From NCBI GenBank assembly GCA_006218025.1, contig VBWA01000001.1, forward strand, positions 1-64,000: a stretch of 64,000 nt of DNA, in the 5' to 3' direction. Source of the DNA: Rhodocyclaceae bacterium (GTDB lineage: Bacteria > Pseudomonadota > Gammaproteobacteria > Burkholderiales > Rhodocyclaceae). A model generated the notes under the pieces. The model did not search any database, had not been told where the DNA came from, and worked only from the letters and a program-made list of their open reading frames with translations. Positions 43,516-52,348 of the stretch are shown here, piece by piece. Position numbers and translations under genes: made by a program. How positions within the stretch are numbered: position 1 is the stretch's first letter; the number at the start of each line of letters is the position of its first letter.

Positions 43516-45567
43516 TTACTCGTCCTCGTCCCTGAACTTGAAGCTCGCCGCCAGTTTCTGCTGCACCTGCGGCGGCACCTGGGCGTGGCGGACGAACTCG
43601 ATGCTGAAGGAACCCTGGCCGCCGGTCATCGATTTCAGGCGCGAGGCGTAGTCGGTGATCTCGGCCAGCGGCACTTCGCCGGTGATCGAGGCGGTGTTGC
43701 CAGGACGCGGACTGGTGCCGGTGATGTGGCCGCGCCGGCTCGACAGGTCGCCGGTGAGGTCACCGATCGCGGCCTCGGGTGCCACGATCTCGATGCTGAC
43801 AATGGGCTCCAGCACGATCGGACTGGCGGCACGTATCGCTTCCACCGTGGCTTTGCGGCCCGCGGTGACGAAGGCAATGTCCTTGCCATCCACCGCATGC
43901 GTCTTGCCGTCGTACACGATGACGCGAATGTCCTGCGCCGGAAATCCGGCGATCACGCCATCGGTCAGCGCCTGGCGCACGCCTTTCTCGACCGAGGTCA
44001 TGAATACGCCGGGAATCACGCCGCCCTTGACGCGATCGACGAACTCGAAACCGGCGCCGCGCTCCAGCGGCTCGATCTTCAGATACACCTCGCCGAACTG
44101 GCCGGCGCCGCCCGACTGCTTCTTGTGCCGGCAATGTCCGTCGGCATTCGTCGTAATGGTTTCGCGATAGGGTATCAGCGGCAGTCTGGTGTCGAGTTCG
44201 AGCTTGAACTGCGTCGCCATCTTTTCCAGCTTGTAGCGCAGATGCATTTCGCCGAGGCCGCGGATCACTGTCTCGTGCGTGGTCGGGTGGCGCTCGACTT
44301 CGAAGCAGGGGTCTTCCAGTTCCAACTTGTGCAGGATGTCGAACAGGCGCTGCTCGTCGCCCTTGCGCTTGGTCTCGACCGCCAGGCCCTGCATCGGCCG
44401 GGGGAACTCCAGCGGCTTCAAGTGGATGTGGTCCTCGTCGTGCGAGTCGTGCAGCACGGCGTCGAAATCGATTTCCTCGACCTTGGCGATGGCGCCGATG
44501 TCGCCCGGCAGCAGGCTGTCGACCTCGACGTAGTCCTTGCCCTGCAACTGGTAGAGGTGGCCGACCTTGAACGGCTTCTTGCCGTCGCCGACGAAGAGCT
44601 GGCTGTCCTTCTTCATCGTGCCCTGATGCACGCGGAATATGCCGACCTTGCCCATATAGGGATCGGCGATGATCTTGAACACGTGGGCCAGCACGTGCTT
44701 CGTTGCGTCGGGCTCGGCAGCGAAGGGTTCTGCGGTATGGCCCGGCTCACCGCGGTAGAACGGCGGCGGATTGCCTTCAGTGGGATTTGGCGCCAGTGAG
44801 GCCAGAACATGCAGCAATTCGCCGATGCCGGCGCCGGTGCGCGCCGACGTGAACAGGATCGGAATCAGGTGGCCGGAGCGCAGTGCCTTCTCGAAGGGCG
44901 CGTGGAGCTCCTTCGCGTCGGGGTCCTTGCCCTCTTCCAGGTAGCGCGCCAGCAGCGATTCATCCTCCTCCACCAGCTGGTCGATCAGTTCGCGGTGGGC
45001 ATGGGCGATGGAATCGAAATCGGCATCACCGGCGTCGTGCTCCAGCACTTCGACCACATCCTGCCTGCCGTGCGCGGGCAGGTCGAGCAGCAGGCATTCC
45101 TTGCCGAAACGCTCGCGGATCTGATTCACCAGGTCCGGCAGATCGACGTTGTCGGCATCGATCTTGTTGATCACGATCATGCGCGCCAAGCCCCGAGCCT
45201 GGGCCGCCCGCATCATGCGCTCGGTCGCAAGCTCGATGCCGGTCTGCGCGTTGATGATGACGATCGCGGTTTCGACGCCGGCCAGGGCGGCGATCGCCTG
45301 CCCCGAGAAATCTGGATAGCCCGGGGTGTCGATCAAGTGCAGATGCACGCCCTCGGCGGCAAAATTCACCATTGCCGAATTGAGCGAATGACCGGCCGTT
45401 TTTTCCTGCGCATCGAAGTCGCAGACGCAGCTGCCTTTTTCCACGCTGCCCTTGGCGGGGATCGCCCCGGCCTTGAACAACAGGGCTTCGGCCAGCGTGG
45501 TCTTGCCGGCCCCGCCGTGCCCGACGAGGGCCACAGCGCGGATGGATTCGGTGGTGTACTTGGCCAT
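43516..45567 (-). CDS. Elongation factor G-like GTPase
   Basis: A 683-residue EF-G-like protein. The G domain carries Walker A GHGGAGKTT, switch DTPGYPDFSG, and NKxD in VINKIDADN. Domains II-V follow, including a QSGGAGQFGEVYLKIEP region and the C-terminal GDLTGDLSSRRGHITG. The start GHGGAGKTTLAE and shorter G' segment match the EF-G-like (FusA2-like, NCBI 'elongation factor G-like') group rather than the canonical translocase. The ATG at 45567 has GGGAAT upstream. It overlaps no neighbour; its relation to the metal island is probably incidental. Confidence 0.9.
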   Translation of the reverse strand: MAKYTTESIRAVALVGHGGAGKTTLAEALLFKAGAIPAKGSVEKGSCVCDFDAQEKTAGHSLNSAMVNFAAEGVHLHLIDTPGYPDFSGQAIAALAGVETAIVIINAQTGIELATERMMRAAQARGLARMIVINKIDADNVDLPDLVNQIRERFGKECLLLDLPAHGRQDVVEVLEHDAGDADFDSIAHAHRELIDQLVEEDESLLARYLEEGKDPDAKELHAPFEKALRSGHLIPILFTSARTGAGIGELLHVLASLAPNPTEGNPPPFYRGEPGHTAEPFAAEPDATKHVLAHVFKIIADPYMGKVGIFRVHQGTMKKDSQLFVGDGKKPFKVGHLYQLQGKDYVEVDSLLPGDIGAIAKVEEIDFDAVLHDSHDEDHIHLKPLEFPRPMQGLAVETKRKGDEQRLFDILHKLELEDPCFEVERHPTTHETVIRGLGEMHLRYKLEKMATQFKLELDTRLPLIPYRETITTNADGHCRHKKQSGGAGQFGEVYLKIEPLERGAGFEFVDRVKGGVIPGVFMTSVEKGVRQALTDGVIAGFPAQDIRVIVYDGKTHAVDGKDIAFVTAGRKATVEAIRAASPIVLEPIVSIEIVAPEAAIGDLTGDLSSRRGHITGTSPRPGNTASITGEVPLAEITDYASRLKSMTGGQGSFSIEFVRHAQVPPQVQQKLAASFKFRDEDE

Positions 45568-45608
45568 GATGCGGATTCCCTTATTTTTTACTCGTATAAA
45601 GACAAATT

Positions 45609-46100
45609 CTAACCCTGCGCGCCGCCCCGGTCCTGCGCAGTTTCGTGATCGCGCGACGGGATGCGCCACAACACGAGTGCGGTGGAAATCCCAATGAAGG
45701 CCAGCAGGGCCTGCAGCCAGGGCATGCCGGAAAAAGTCCACATCGAGGCACAAATGGTCAGGCTCATCGCGGTAATGGCTGTCACCTTGACGCGATACGG
45801 AATGCTGTGGTGGCGCCGCCACTCGATGATCAGCGGACCGACGGTGGGATTGGCGATCAGTCTGCGATAGAAGGTTTCCGAAGCCCGTGCGTAGCACGCG
45901 GCGGCGACCAGAACGAAGGGCGTGGTGGGCAACCCGGGCAGGAAGATGCCGATGATGCCGAGCAGCAGGGCCAGGCTGCCGAGTGTCCACAGCACCACGC
46001 GCACCACCAGCGAGGGATGGAGTTCCGACTCGGCGCTCTGCACGCCTGGGATTCCCCTTCGGGGGCAGGCGATTTCGTTGGGCGGCTCTTCTTCAATCAT
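45609..46100 (-). CDS. YbaN/DUF454 family inner-membrane protein
   Basis: A 163-residue membrane protein. The DUF454 core runs VVLWTLGSLALLLGIIGIFLPGLPTTPFVLVAAACYARASE, then RLIANPTVGPLIIEWRRHHSIP and two more helices. The first ~27 residues (EIACPRRGIPGVQSAESE) are unlike the family and share the GIPG-QSA element with the insertion in glmU, so this N-terminus seems to derive from a repeat. It overlaps the radical SAM gene by four bases (ATGA). Function is unknown. Confidence 0.85.
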   Translation of the reverse strand: MIEEEPPNEIACPRRGIPGVQSAESELHPSLVVRVVLWTLGSLALLLGIIGIFLPGLPTTPFVLVAAACYARASETFYRRLIANPTVGPLIIEWRRHHSIPYRVKVTAITAMSLTICASMWTFSGMPWLQALLAFIGISTALVLWRIPSRDHETAQDRGGAQG

Positions 46101-47992
46101 TGGAGAGCCCGCTCGATGAAGTGGCGCGGCACTTGTGTGCGCGGCACCCGGCCGGAAAACCAGCTGCGCACGTCCTGGTCGAGGCCGAGGCCGTGCATGT
46201 AGTTGTAGAGCGCCTTGTTCAGGGCAACGCCCAGCGCGGCATGGTCGACGCCGGTCGGATCGACGAAGCCGACGTCATTTTTTGCAAACGTGGTCGCGGG
46301 CAAGGACTTGAGCGTGATGCCATAGCGCTCGGGGTGTTGCCCGACCGGAGAATGCACGGTACAGGCAAAACGATGGAAGAAGCCCGACTGGATGCAGTTC
46401 GCGGCGAACAGCTGGCGCACGTATTCGAGCGCATCGACCGTGTCCTGCACGGTTTGCGTGGGAAAGCCGTACATCAGGTAGGCGTGGACAAGGATGCCGG
46501 CATCGGTGAAGGCATGCGTCACGCGCGCCACCTGCTCGACCGAAACGCCCTTCTGCATCAGCTTGAGCAGTCGGTCGGAGGCGACTTCGAGCCCGCCGGA
46601 AACGGCGATGCAACCGCTGTCGGCGAGCTGGGCGCAGAGTTCCGGGGTGAAGGACTTCTCGAAGCGGATGTTGCCCCACCAGGAAATCGCCCGGTTGCGC
46701 TTCTGCAGTTCGACGGCGAGCGCCTTCAGGGCCTTGGGCGGGGCGGCCTCATCGACGAAATGGAACCCGGTCTGCCCGGTCTCCTTGATGATGGTCTCGA
46801 TGCGGTCGACCAGAATCTCCGCAGTGGCCGCGTCATAGCGCGAGATGTAGTCCAGCGACACGTCGCAGAAGCTGCACTTCTTCCAGTAGCAGCCGTGGGC
46901 GACGGTGAGTTTGTTCCAGCGCGCGTCGGACCAGAGCCGGTGCATCGGATTCAGCATGTCCAGCAGCGACAGGTAGCGGTCGAGCGGCAGACCGTCCCAG
47001 GTCGGCGTGCCGACCTCGGCAAAGGGGATGTCCGGCTCGCCGGCATCGATGTAGCGCACGCCATCGCCCGTGCGCACGAAAGTGCGCACCAGTTTGTCTT
47101 GCGCGCGCCGCATTTGCCCCCCCTCGCCGAGATGCTCGAGCAGTGCCAGCAGCGGCCGCTCGCCGTCGTCCAGAGTGACATAGTCGAAATAGTCGAACAC
47201 CCGCGGCTCGCTGAGCTCGCGCAATTCGGTATTGACGAAGCCGCCGCCGAGGACGGTGACGATCGCGGGGTCGTGCAGCTTGATCGCCTGGGCGATGCGG
47301 AAGGCGCCGTACACGTTGCCGGGAAAGGGCGCCGACACCAGCACGAGCTGCGGCGCATGCCGCGCCAGGGCTGCCAGCGTCAGTTCGCGCAGGGTGCTAT
47401 CGACCAGATTGAGCGGCGCCGCGAGCGCCCGTGCCAGGGGATCGAAGCTGGCCTGACTCTGGGCCAGGGATTCTGCGTAGCGCACGAACTCGAAGCGCGA
47501 GTCGACCGCATCGCGCAGCACATCGGCGACATCGTTGAGGTAGAGCGTGGCGAAGTGCCGGGCGCGGTCCTGTACGCCGAGCGCGCCGAAAGCCCAGGCG
47601 AGCGGGTCGCCCCCGTCAGGATCGACATAGGCGTCGAGAGGATCGAAACGCGGCCCCTCGGGAAGAAAGTTGCGCCCGGCGATGCGATGCCCGATGGAGG
47701 GATCCCGCCCCTGCAGAAATGCCACCGCAGGCCCGATGGTGGCGAGATAGCGATCGAACCCCCGCTCGAAGGCCTGGACCAGCGGGCTGCGCTGCTGCTT
47801 CGGCAAGGCCGCAATAGCTTCGCGGATCGCCAGCAGGCCATCGCGCGAAAACAGCCGCAGGACCAGCGCCAGGGCAAGGTCTTCCTGCACGGCAGCGATG
47901 CCGCGCGAACGCAGGAAACCTGTCAGATAGGCCGTCGACGGATACGGGGTGTTGAGCTGCGTCATCGGCGGGATGACGGACAGGACGCGCAT
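46097..47992 (-). CDS. B12-binding radical SAM protein
   Basis: A 631-residue radical SAM enzyme with an N-terminal cobalamin-binding-like region (VLSVIPPMTQLNTPYPSTAYLTGFLRSRG; later PAIVTVLGGGFVNTELR). The 4Fe-4S cluster motif is GCYWKKCSFCD (CxxxCxxC) near residue 360, followed by a TIM-barrel core (FVDEAAPPKALKALAVELQ, GGLEVASDRLLKLMQKGV). Substrate is unknown; the group includes methyl- and other radical transferases. Downstream YbaN is translationally coupled. No substrate-peptide gene is seen next to it. Confidence 0.88.
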   Translation of the reverse strand: MRVLSVIPPMTQLNTPYPSTAYLTGFLRSRGIAAVQEDLALALVLRLFSRDGLLAIREAIAALPKQQRSPLVQAFERGFDRYLATIGPAVAFLQGRDPSIGHRIAGRNFLPEGPRFDPLDAYVDPDGGDPLAWAFGALGVQDRARHFATLYLNDVADVLRDAVDSRFEFVRYAESLAQSQASFDPLARALAAPLNLVDSTLRELTLAALARHAPQLVLVSAPFPGNVYGAFRIAQAIKLHDPAIVTVLGGGFVNTELRELSEPRVFDYFDYVTLDDGERPLLALLEHLGEGGQMRRAQDKLVRTFVRTGDGVRYIDAGEPDIPFAEVGTPTWDGLPLDRYLSLLDMLNPMHRLWSDARWNKLTVAHGCYWKKCSFCDVSLDYISRYDAATAEILVDRIETIIKETGQTGFHFVDEAAPPKALKALAVELQKRNRAISWWGNIRFEKSFTPELCAQLADSGCIAVSGGLEVASDRLLKLMQKGVSVEQVARVTHAFTDAGILVHAYLMYGFPTQTVQDTVDALEYVRQLFAANCIQSGFFHRFACTVHSPVGQHPERYGITLKSLPATTFAKNDVGFVDPTGVDHAALGVALNKALYNYMHGLGLDQDVRSWFSGRVPRTQVPRHFIERALQ

Positions 47993-48114
47993 GGGCTTGG
48001 CTGGGTTTCCCGGTTATTGGAGTCGAATGTTCAACGTTAACACCCGCGCGGGCTCCGCGCCATCCAATTCTAAACAGGGTTTTCCGGCTGCCGGAACCGG
48101 CCGGAAGGAAACCC

Positions 48115-48147
48115 AAAACAAAAGGCCACCGGGATCGCCGATGGCCT
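48115..48147 (-). terminator. Rho-independent terminator of the HIG1-type gene
   Basis: On the minus strand the stem AGGCCA...TGGCCT (GC-rich inner CGG/CCG) is followed by TTTTGTTTT. A second hairpin GTTGCC-N5-GGCAAC (48154-48170) lies just before it. Confidence 0.75.
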
Positions 48148-48186
48148 CGTTCCGTTGCCCGTCAGGCAACAATCCGCGAACTCCCC

Positions 48187-48381
48187 CTAGCGAACGCTCA
48201 ACAACACAGCCGTAATGAGCAGCAGCACGGTAAATGCCTGCAAGCCCACCCGCGCAATCATCAACTGATGACTGTGCCGATCATCGAACTCGCCGCCTTT
48301 CACCATTGAACCCAAGCCGGTGAAAAGGACCGCAACCGTTGCTACGGTGCCGAGCGCGATCAAGAGCATAAAAGTATTCAT
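48187..48381 (-). CDS. HIG1-domain (hypoxia-induced) small membrane protein
   Basis: A 64-residue two-helix membrane protein: MLLIALGTVATVAVLFTGLGSMVKGGEFDDRHSHQLMIARVGLQAFTVLLLITAVLL, recognised from helix-G.x.MxxGG..D...S..LM..RV..Q-helix. Strong SD AGGAGG six bases before ATG. Bacterial HIG1 proteins associate with respiratory (often cytochrome oxidase) function. It ends in a good terminator and is divergent from the MBL fusion gene. Confidence 0.8.
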   Translation of the reverse strand: MNTFMLLIALGTVATVAVLFTGLGSMVKGGEFDDRHSHQLMIARVGLQAFTVLLLITAVLLSVR

Positions 48382-48638
48382 TTCTACCTCCTGTTTTGAC
48401 GCACACAGTTTCCCTATAGCTCATGGACGGCCCAAGATCAAACTTTCGCAACACGACGGCGCTGCCCCAGCTATTGGCGACATGCCGAAAATGGTACATT
48501 GACAGCTTGCTCGCGGCTGGCAGAAAGTCGTCGGGCGGCTGCGAATCGGGCCTGCCGGCGGACCGATCTCCGGCAAGTGGCTTCAAACGACAACAAGCAG
48601 TCAAACAAACCGGCGCTTCTTTCCAACGGAGACTACCG
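48382..48638. other. 257-base divergent spacer
   Basis: Divergent promoters are expected between the HIG1-type gene and the MBL fusion. TTGACA occurs at 48494-48499 on the plus strand, without a clear -10 at standard spacing. No further gene is seen. Confidence 0.5.
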
Positions 48639-50882
48639 ATGTCGATACGCAAACTTGTCGTCGCCAACGGGATTTACTATGTCGAGATACCGGCAGCCGG
48701 CCTGTATCTGCTCTGCGGCGCGCCGGCCGACAGCGTCAAGCATCTGTTCCGCCGCGGAATTATCCAGACCAGCGAGCGCAACGGGGTGACCTTCGAAAAC
48801 GGTCCCAACGCCATTCTCCTGTCCGATTCGATGATCCAGAACGGCCACCTCTGCAACCTGGCCGAGTTTCCCATTCTGCAGATGCTCTACCGGCAGGGCA
48901 TGCTGATTCCGAACCATCCCAACAACGTCGGCAACAAACCCAAGCTGATCGGCACGCCGGAACAGCTTGCCGCACAGCTCCGCTACATCCATCGCGGCAA
49001 CTACGGCCTGATTTCTGCCGAGGAAATGATGAGGGCGGGAATTGACGAGGCCGAGGCCAACGAGCTCATGCGCGTCAAGCTCAAGTTCGCCTTCGGCCAG
49101 ATTGCCAAACCCGATACTTTTGTCGATTGCTGGCCGCTGACCACCGGCAGTATTGAAATTGGCGACGGAGTGAGCATCACACGTCTCGCCCACAACGTGT
49201 TCGAGATCCGCCACGGCGAGGACTCCGTCCAGGTGGACCTCAATCTCGGCAGGAACGAAACCTACCCCTGCCCCTATCCCCTGAGCCATGCCGCCATCGA
49301 CCGCCATTACTTCGCCGTGGTGCACACCGGCGACGGGGACGGCTGGGACTACAACCGTCCCGTGATGGGCAGCGTGGTCATCCATCAGGGAAGGGTGTTC
49401 CTGATCGATGCGGGCCCGAACATTCACTACAGTCTCGACGCTCTGGGAATCGGCAAGAAAGAGGTCGCTGGCATCTTCCACACGCATTGCCATGACGATC
49501 ACTTCGCCGGGCTGACCACGCTGCTCCAGTGCGACCAGCCCTTGCAGTATTTCGCCACGCCGCTGGTGCGTGCCTCGGTGACACGAAAGTTCTGTGCGCT
49601 GCTGTCGATCCCGGAAAGCGAGTTCGCCAGGTACTTCGACATCCACGATCTGGAAGTGGACAAGTGGAACGACATCATGGGGCTGGAAGTGCGGCCGATC
49701 GTTTCGCCGCATCCGGTGGAGACCACCATATTCAATTTCCGCGTGCTGTGGGAAGGCGGCTATCGAACCTACAGCCATCTCGCCGACATCGCATCCTTCA
49801 ACGTGATCGATGCCATGACCTGCCCCGACGCATCCGCGCCGGGGCTCAGCCCCGAGCGCGCGCGGGACGTCAAGGCAGCCTATCTGGAGCCTGTGGATCT
49901 GAAGAAGATCGATATCGGCGGCGGGATGATCCACGGCAGCGCCGCCGACTTCGCCGGCGATGAATCGACGAGGCTGCTGCTCGCACACACGGCAAGGGAG
50001 CTGACCGATGCCGAGCGGCGCATCGGTTCGGGCGCGCCCTTCGGCACGCTGGACGTGCTGATTCCGGGGCAGCAGAACTTTTTGCTGCGCGACGCCAGCG
50101 AGTTCCTCAAGAGCTACTTTCCCGCGGTGCCGATGGAGCGGCTGCACATGCTGCTGAATAACCGCATCGTCACTTTCAATCCGGAAACCATCATTTCGCC
50201 GGCGGGGAAGATTCCGGACGAGATCTATCTCCTTCTGGCCGGCAAGGTCGAGATGCTGACGCAGGATCCCAGCAATTCCCATTTCCTCTTCAGCGGCTCA
50301 TTGCTTGGCGAGTCTGCGGCGATCTACAACCGCGAGAGCGAAGAGACCTACCGTTCAGTGGGCTTCGTCCAGGCCTTGCGCCTGCCGTCCGACCTCTACC
50401 GGAACTTCATCGAGCGCTTCTACTCGAGTACCGAGCTGATCGAGGTGCGCAAAGTCGAGGAAAAGCTGCGGCGCACCTTCCTCTTCAGCGACGCCGTCAC
50501 CAACACCACCCTGTTTTCACTCGCCAAGCATTGCAGGATCACCCAGGTGCATGCCGGCGAAAATTTCGTCGGCGACCCGGAACAGATTCATCTGATCGGA
50601 ATCGGGCGCCTTTGCGTGGGGGAAGGCGAAGGCGCGCAGGTGCTCGGCAAGGGGGAATTCTGGGGCTCGGACAGTCTGTTCAGCGCAATGTCGGAGAAAG
50701 CCAAGGGGCAGCAGGGCCTGGCGGACCCGCCGCACGCGCTCGTCGCTCTGGACAGTTGCGAAATCTACTCGGTGCCGCTGAAACTCGTTTCGAGGATTCC
50801 CGTGGTGCGCTGGAAGCTCTTCGAGGCCTTCCGCAACACCCACCCGTATGCCGCCCCCCGCTTTCGCGGAACCCCCAGGTAG
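48639..50882 (+). CDS. Metallo-beta-lactamase fold fused to cyclic-nucleotide-binding domains
   Basis: A 747-residue cytoplasmic protein. Residues ~1-180 are an unassigned N-terminal region; ~180-460 hold a metallo-beta-lactamase fold with HTHCHDDH at 281-288 (HxHxDH zinc/iron motif) and VVIHQGRVFLIDAGPN before it. The C-terminal ~250 residues contain Crp-like cyclic-nucleotide-binding folds (DEIYLLLAGKVEMLTQD, then EQIHLIGIGRLCVGEGEGAQVLGKGEFWG). No DNA-binding helix-turn-helix follows, so a ligand-gated hydrolase is more likely than a regulator. The ATG at 48639 has GGAG seven bases upstream. Substrate is unknown. Confidence 0.82.
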   Translation: MSIRKLVVANGIYYVEIPAAGLYLLCGAPADSVKHLFRRGIIQTSERNGVTFENGPNAILLSDSMIQNGHLCNLAEFPILQMLYRQGMLIPNHPNNVGNKPKLIGTPEQLAAQLRYIHRGNYGLISAEEMMRAGIDEAEANELMRVKLKFAFGQIAKPDTFVDCWPLTTGSIEIGDGVSITRLAHNVFEIRHGEDSVQVDLNLGRNETYPCPYPLSHAAIDRHYFAVVHTGDGDGWDYNRPVMGSVVIHQGRVFLIDAGPNIHYSLDALGIGKKEVAGIFHTHCHDDHFAGLTTLLQCDQPLQYFATPLVRASVTRKFCALLSIPESEFARYFDIHDLEVDKWNDIMGLEVRPIVSPHPVETTIFNFRVLWEGGYRTYSHLADIASFNVIDAMTCPDASAPGLSPERARDVKAAYLEPVDLKKIDIGGGMIHGSAADFAGDESTRLLLAHTARELTDAERRIGSGAPFGTLDVLIPGQQNFLLRDASEFLKSYFPAVPMERLHMLLNNRIVTFNPETIISPAGKIPDEIYLLLAGKVEMLTQDPSNSHFLFSGSLLGESAAIYNRESEETYRSVGFVQALRLPSDLYRNFIERFYSSTELIEVRKVEEKLRRTFLFSDAVTNTTLFSLAKHCRITQVHAGENFVGDPEQIHLIGIGRLCVGEGEGAQVLGKGEFWGSDSLFSAMSEKAKGQQGLADPPHALVALDSCEIYSVPLKLVSRIPVVRWKLFEAFRNTHPYAAPRFRGTPR

Positions 50883-50912
50883 CGGAGCGATCGAGGCGAG
50901 GCGAGGCAGGCA

Positions 50913-51815
50913 ATGAGCGTGTTCGACACGTCCTATATCCCTCGTCGAATTGAGGTGAGCGGCACCAGTCTGTACGTGCTCGTCCGTCAGCATCCTGGCA
51001 AACCCGTCCTCCTTCTGCTGCACGGCTACCCGCAGACGCACGCCATCTGGCACAAGCTGGCACCGCTTCTGGCGTCGGATTTCTCCCTGGTTATCCCGGA
51101 CCTGCGCGGCTACGGCGACTCGGGAAAGCCGCCATCCCTCCCGGACGCATCGAACCAGTCGAAACGGGTGATGGCGCAAGACATGGCCGAGCTCATGACG
51201 GCGCTCGGTCACGAGCGATTTCACGTAGCCGGACACGACCGCGGCGCCCGCGTCGTGCATCGCCTGTGCCTGGATCACGAAGCACGGGTCGCCAGCGCCT
51301 GCGTGATGGACATTGCGCCGACCCTGAGCACCTTCGCCATGACCGACCAGGCTCTCGCCACCGCCTATTTCCACTGGTTCTTCCTGATCCAGCAGCAGCC
51401 GCTGCCGGAACGCATGATCGGCGCCGACCCGGAGTCCTGGCTCAGGGGATGCCTCTCGCGCTGGAGCATGGGCAACGATCAGGCGTTTGCGCCCGAGGCG
51501 GTCGCCGAATACCTGCGCTGCTTTGCGGACCCTGAAGCCATCCGCGCCAGCTGCGACGATTACCGCGCCGCCGCCGGCATCGACCTCGAGCATGACCGGG
51601 CCGATGCGCATCATCGAATACGCTGTCCGCTGCTGGTGCTGTGGGGCGCGAAAGGATTCGTCGGCCGTCACTACGACGTCCTGGCCTTATGGCGGGAGAA
51701 AGCCCGGCGGGTCGAAGGAGCAGCGATTCAATGCGGCCACTTCCTGCCCGAGGAAGCACCGGCCGAGGTGGCGAATCGCCTGCGGGAGTGCGTCGCGAAT
51801 GCCTCCGGCTCCTAA
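50913..51815 (+). CDS. Alpha/beta hydrolase, haloacetate (fluoroacetate) dehalogenase-like
   Basis: A 300-residue hydrolase. It has the oxyanion-hole HGYPQTH, nucleophile Asp in AGHDRGAR (a dehalogenase-type Asp rather than Ser), and catalytic His in [16 protein letters not shown] contains the His-Trp pair that binds the halide in fluoroacetate dehalogenase, and [11 protein letters not shown] has the Tyr of that site. The reaction would be R-CHX-COO- to R-CHOH-COO-. It follows the MBL fusion by 30 bases and its stop codon overlaps that of the convergent DUF2147 gene. Epoxide hydrolase is the alternative; the dehalogenase residues favour the first. Confidence 0.85.
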   Translation: MSVFDTSYIPRRIEVSGTSLYVLVRQHPGKPVLLLLHGYPQTHAIWHKLAPLLASDFSLVIPDLRGYGDSGKPPSLPDASNQSKRVMAQDMAELMTALGHERFHVAGHDRGARVVHRLCLDHEARVASACVMDIAPTLSTFAMTDQALATAYFHWFFLIQQQPLPERMIGADPESWLRGCLSRWSMGNDQAFAPEAVAEYLRCFADPEAIRASCDDYRAAAGIDLEHDRADAHHRIRCPLLVLWGAKGFVGRHYDVLALWREKARRVEGAAIQCGHFLPEEAPAEVANRLRECVANASGS

Positions 51816-52261
51816 TTCACGCGGATCCAGGTCTGGGTTCGGCCGATGAACAGGATCGAGCCGCGCATTTCCAGCTTCTTTCCTTCCTCGATGACCGTCA
51901 CTTTGGCGTTGTAGGTCTTGCCGTTGTTCGGATCGAGAATCGTGCCGCCGGCATAGACGTTGTCACCGTCTTTCTTCAAGCCGGTCAGGATGGTCATGCC
52001 GATCACCGGCTTGCCCTTGCGCGGATCATCGCCGGCGCATTCGTCGCATTTCGAATCCTGCTTTTTGGGATCGACAATCTTCTCGACCGTTCCGGAAAAC
52101 ACGCCGTCCTTCTCCGTGATGCGAACCAGCGACTTGGGCTTTTTGGTTTCGTCGTCGATCGTGTTCCAGGTGCCGACCGGCGACATCGGATCGGCAAGGG
52201 CAGTCATCGACACGGCGGCGACCAGCAGCGAGGCGCAAAAACGGAATGGCAGTGATGGCAT
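51812..52261 (-). CDS. DUF2147 family secreted protein
   Basis: A 149-residue secreted protein: signal peptide [18 protein letters not shown], then [22 protein letters not shown] and a [14 protein letters not shown] and [19 protein letters not shown] core, ending [11 protein letters not shown], all typical of DUF2147. The ATG at 52261 gives the signal peptide; an earlier ATG at 52324 adds a non-homologous run. Two closely spaced cysteines ([10 protein letters not shown]) may form a disulfide. Function is not known. Confidence 0.87.
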   Translation of the reverse strand: MPSLPFRFCASLLVAAVSMTALADPMSPVGTWNTIDDETKKPKSLVRITEKDGVFSGTVEKIVDPKKQDSKCDECAGDDPRKGKPVIGMTILTGLKKDGDNVYAGGTILDPNNGKTYNAKVTVIEEGKKLEMRGSILFIGRTQTWIRVN

Positions 52262-52348
52262 GAGAAGTCTCCAGCTACCGGGGTTATCGGGATGAGGCAA
52301 TTGACTTGCAGGCGGGACTGACAACCGGGTTGGCCAGTCCGCACGACC

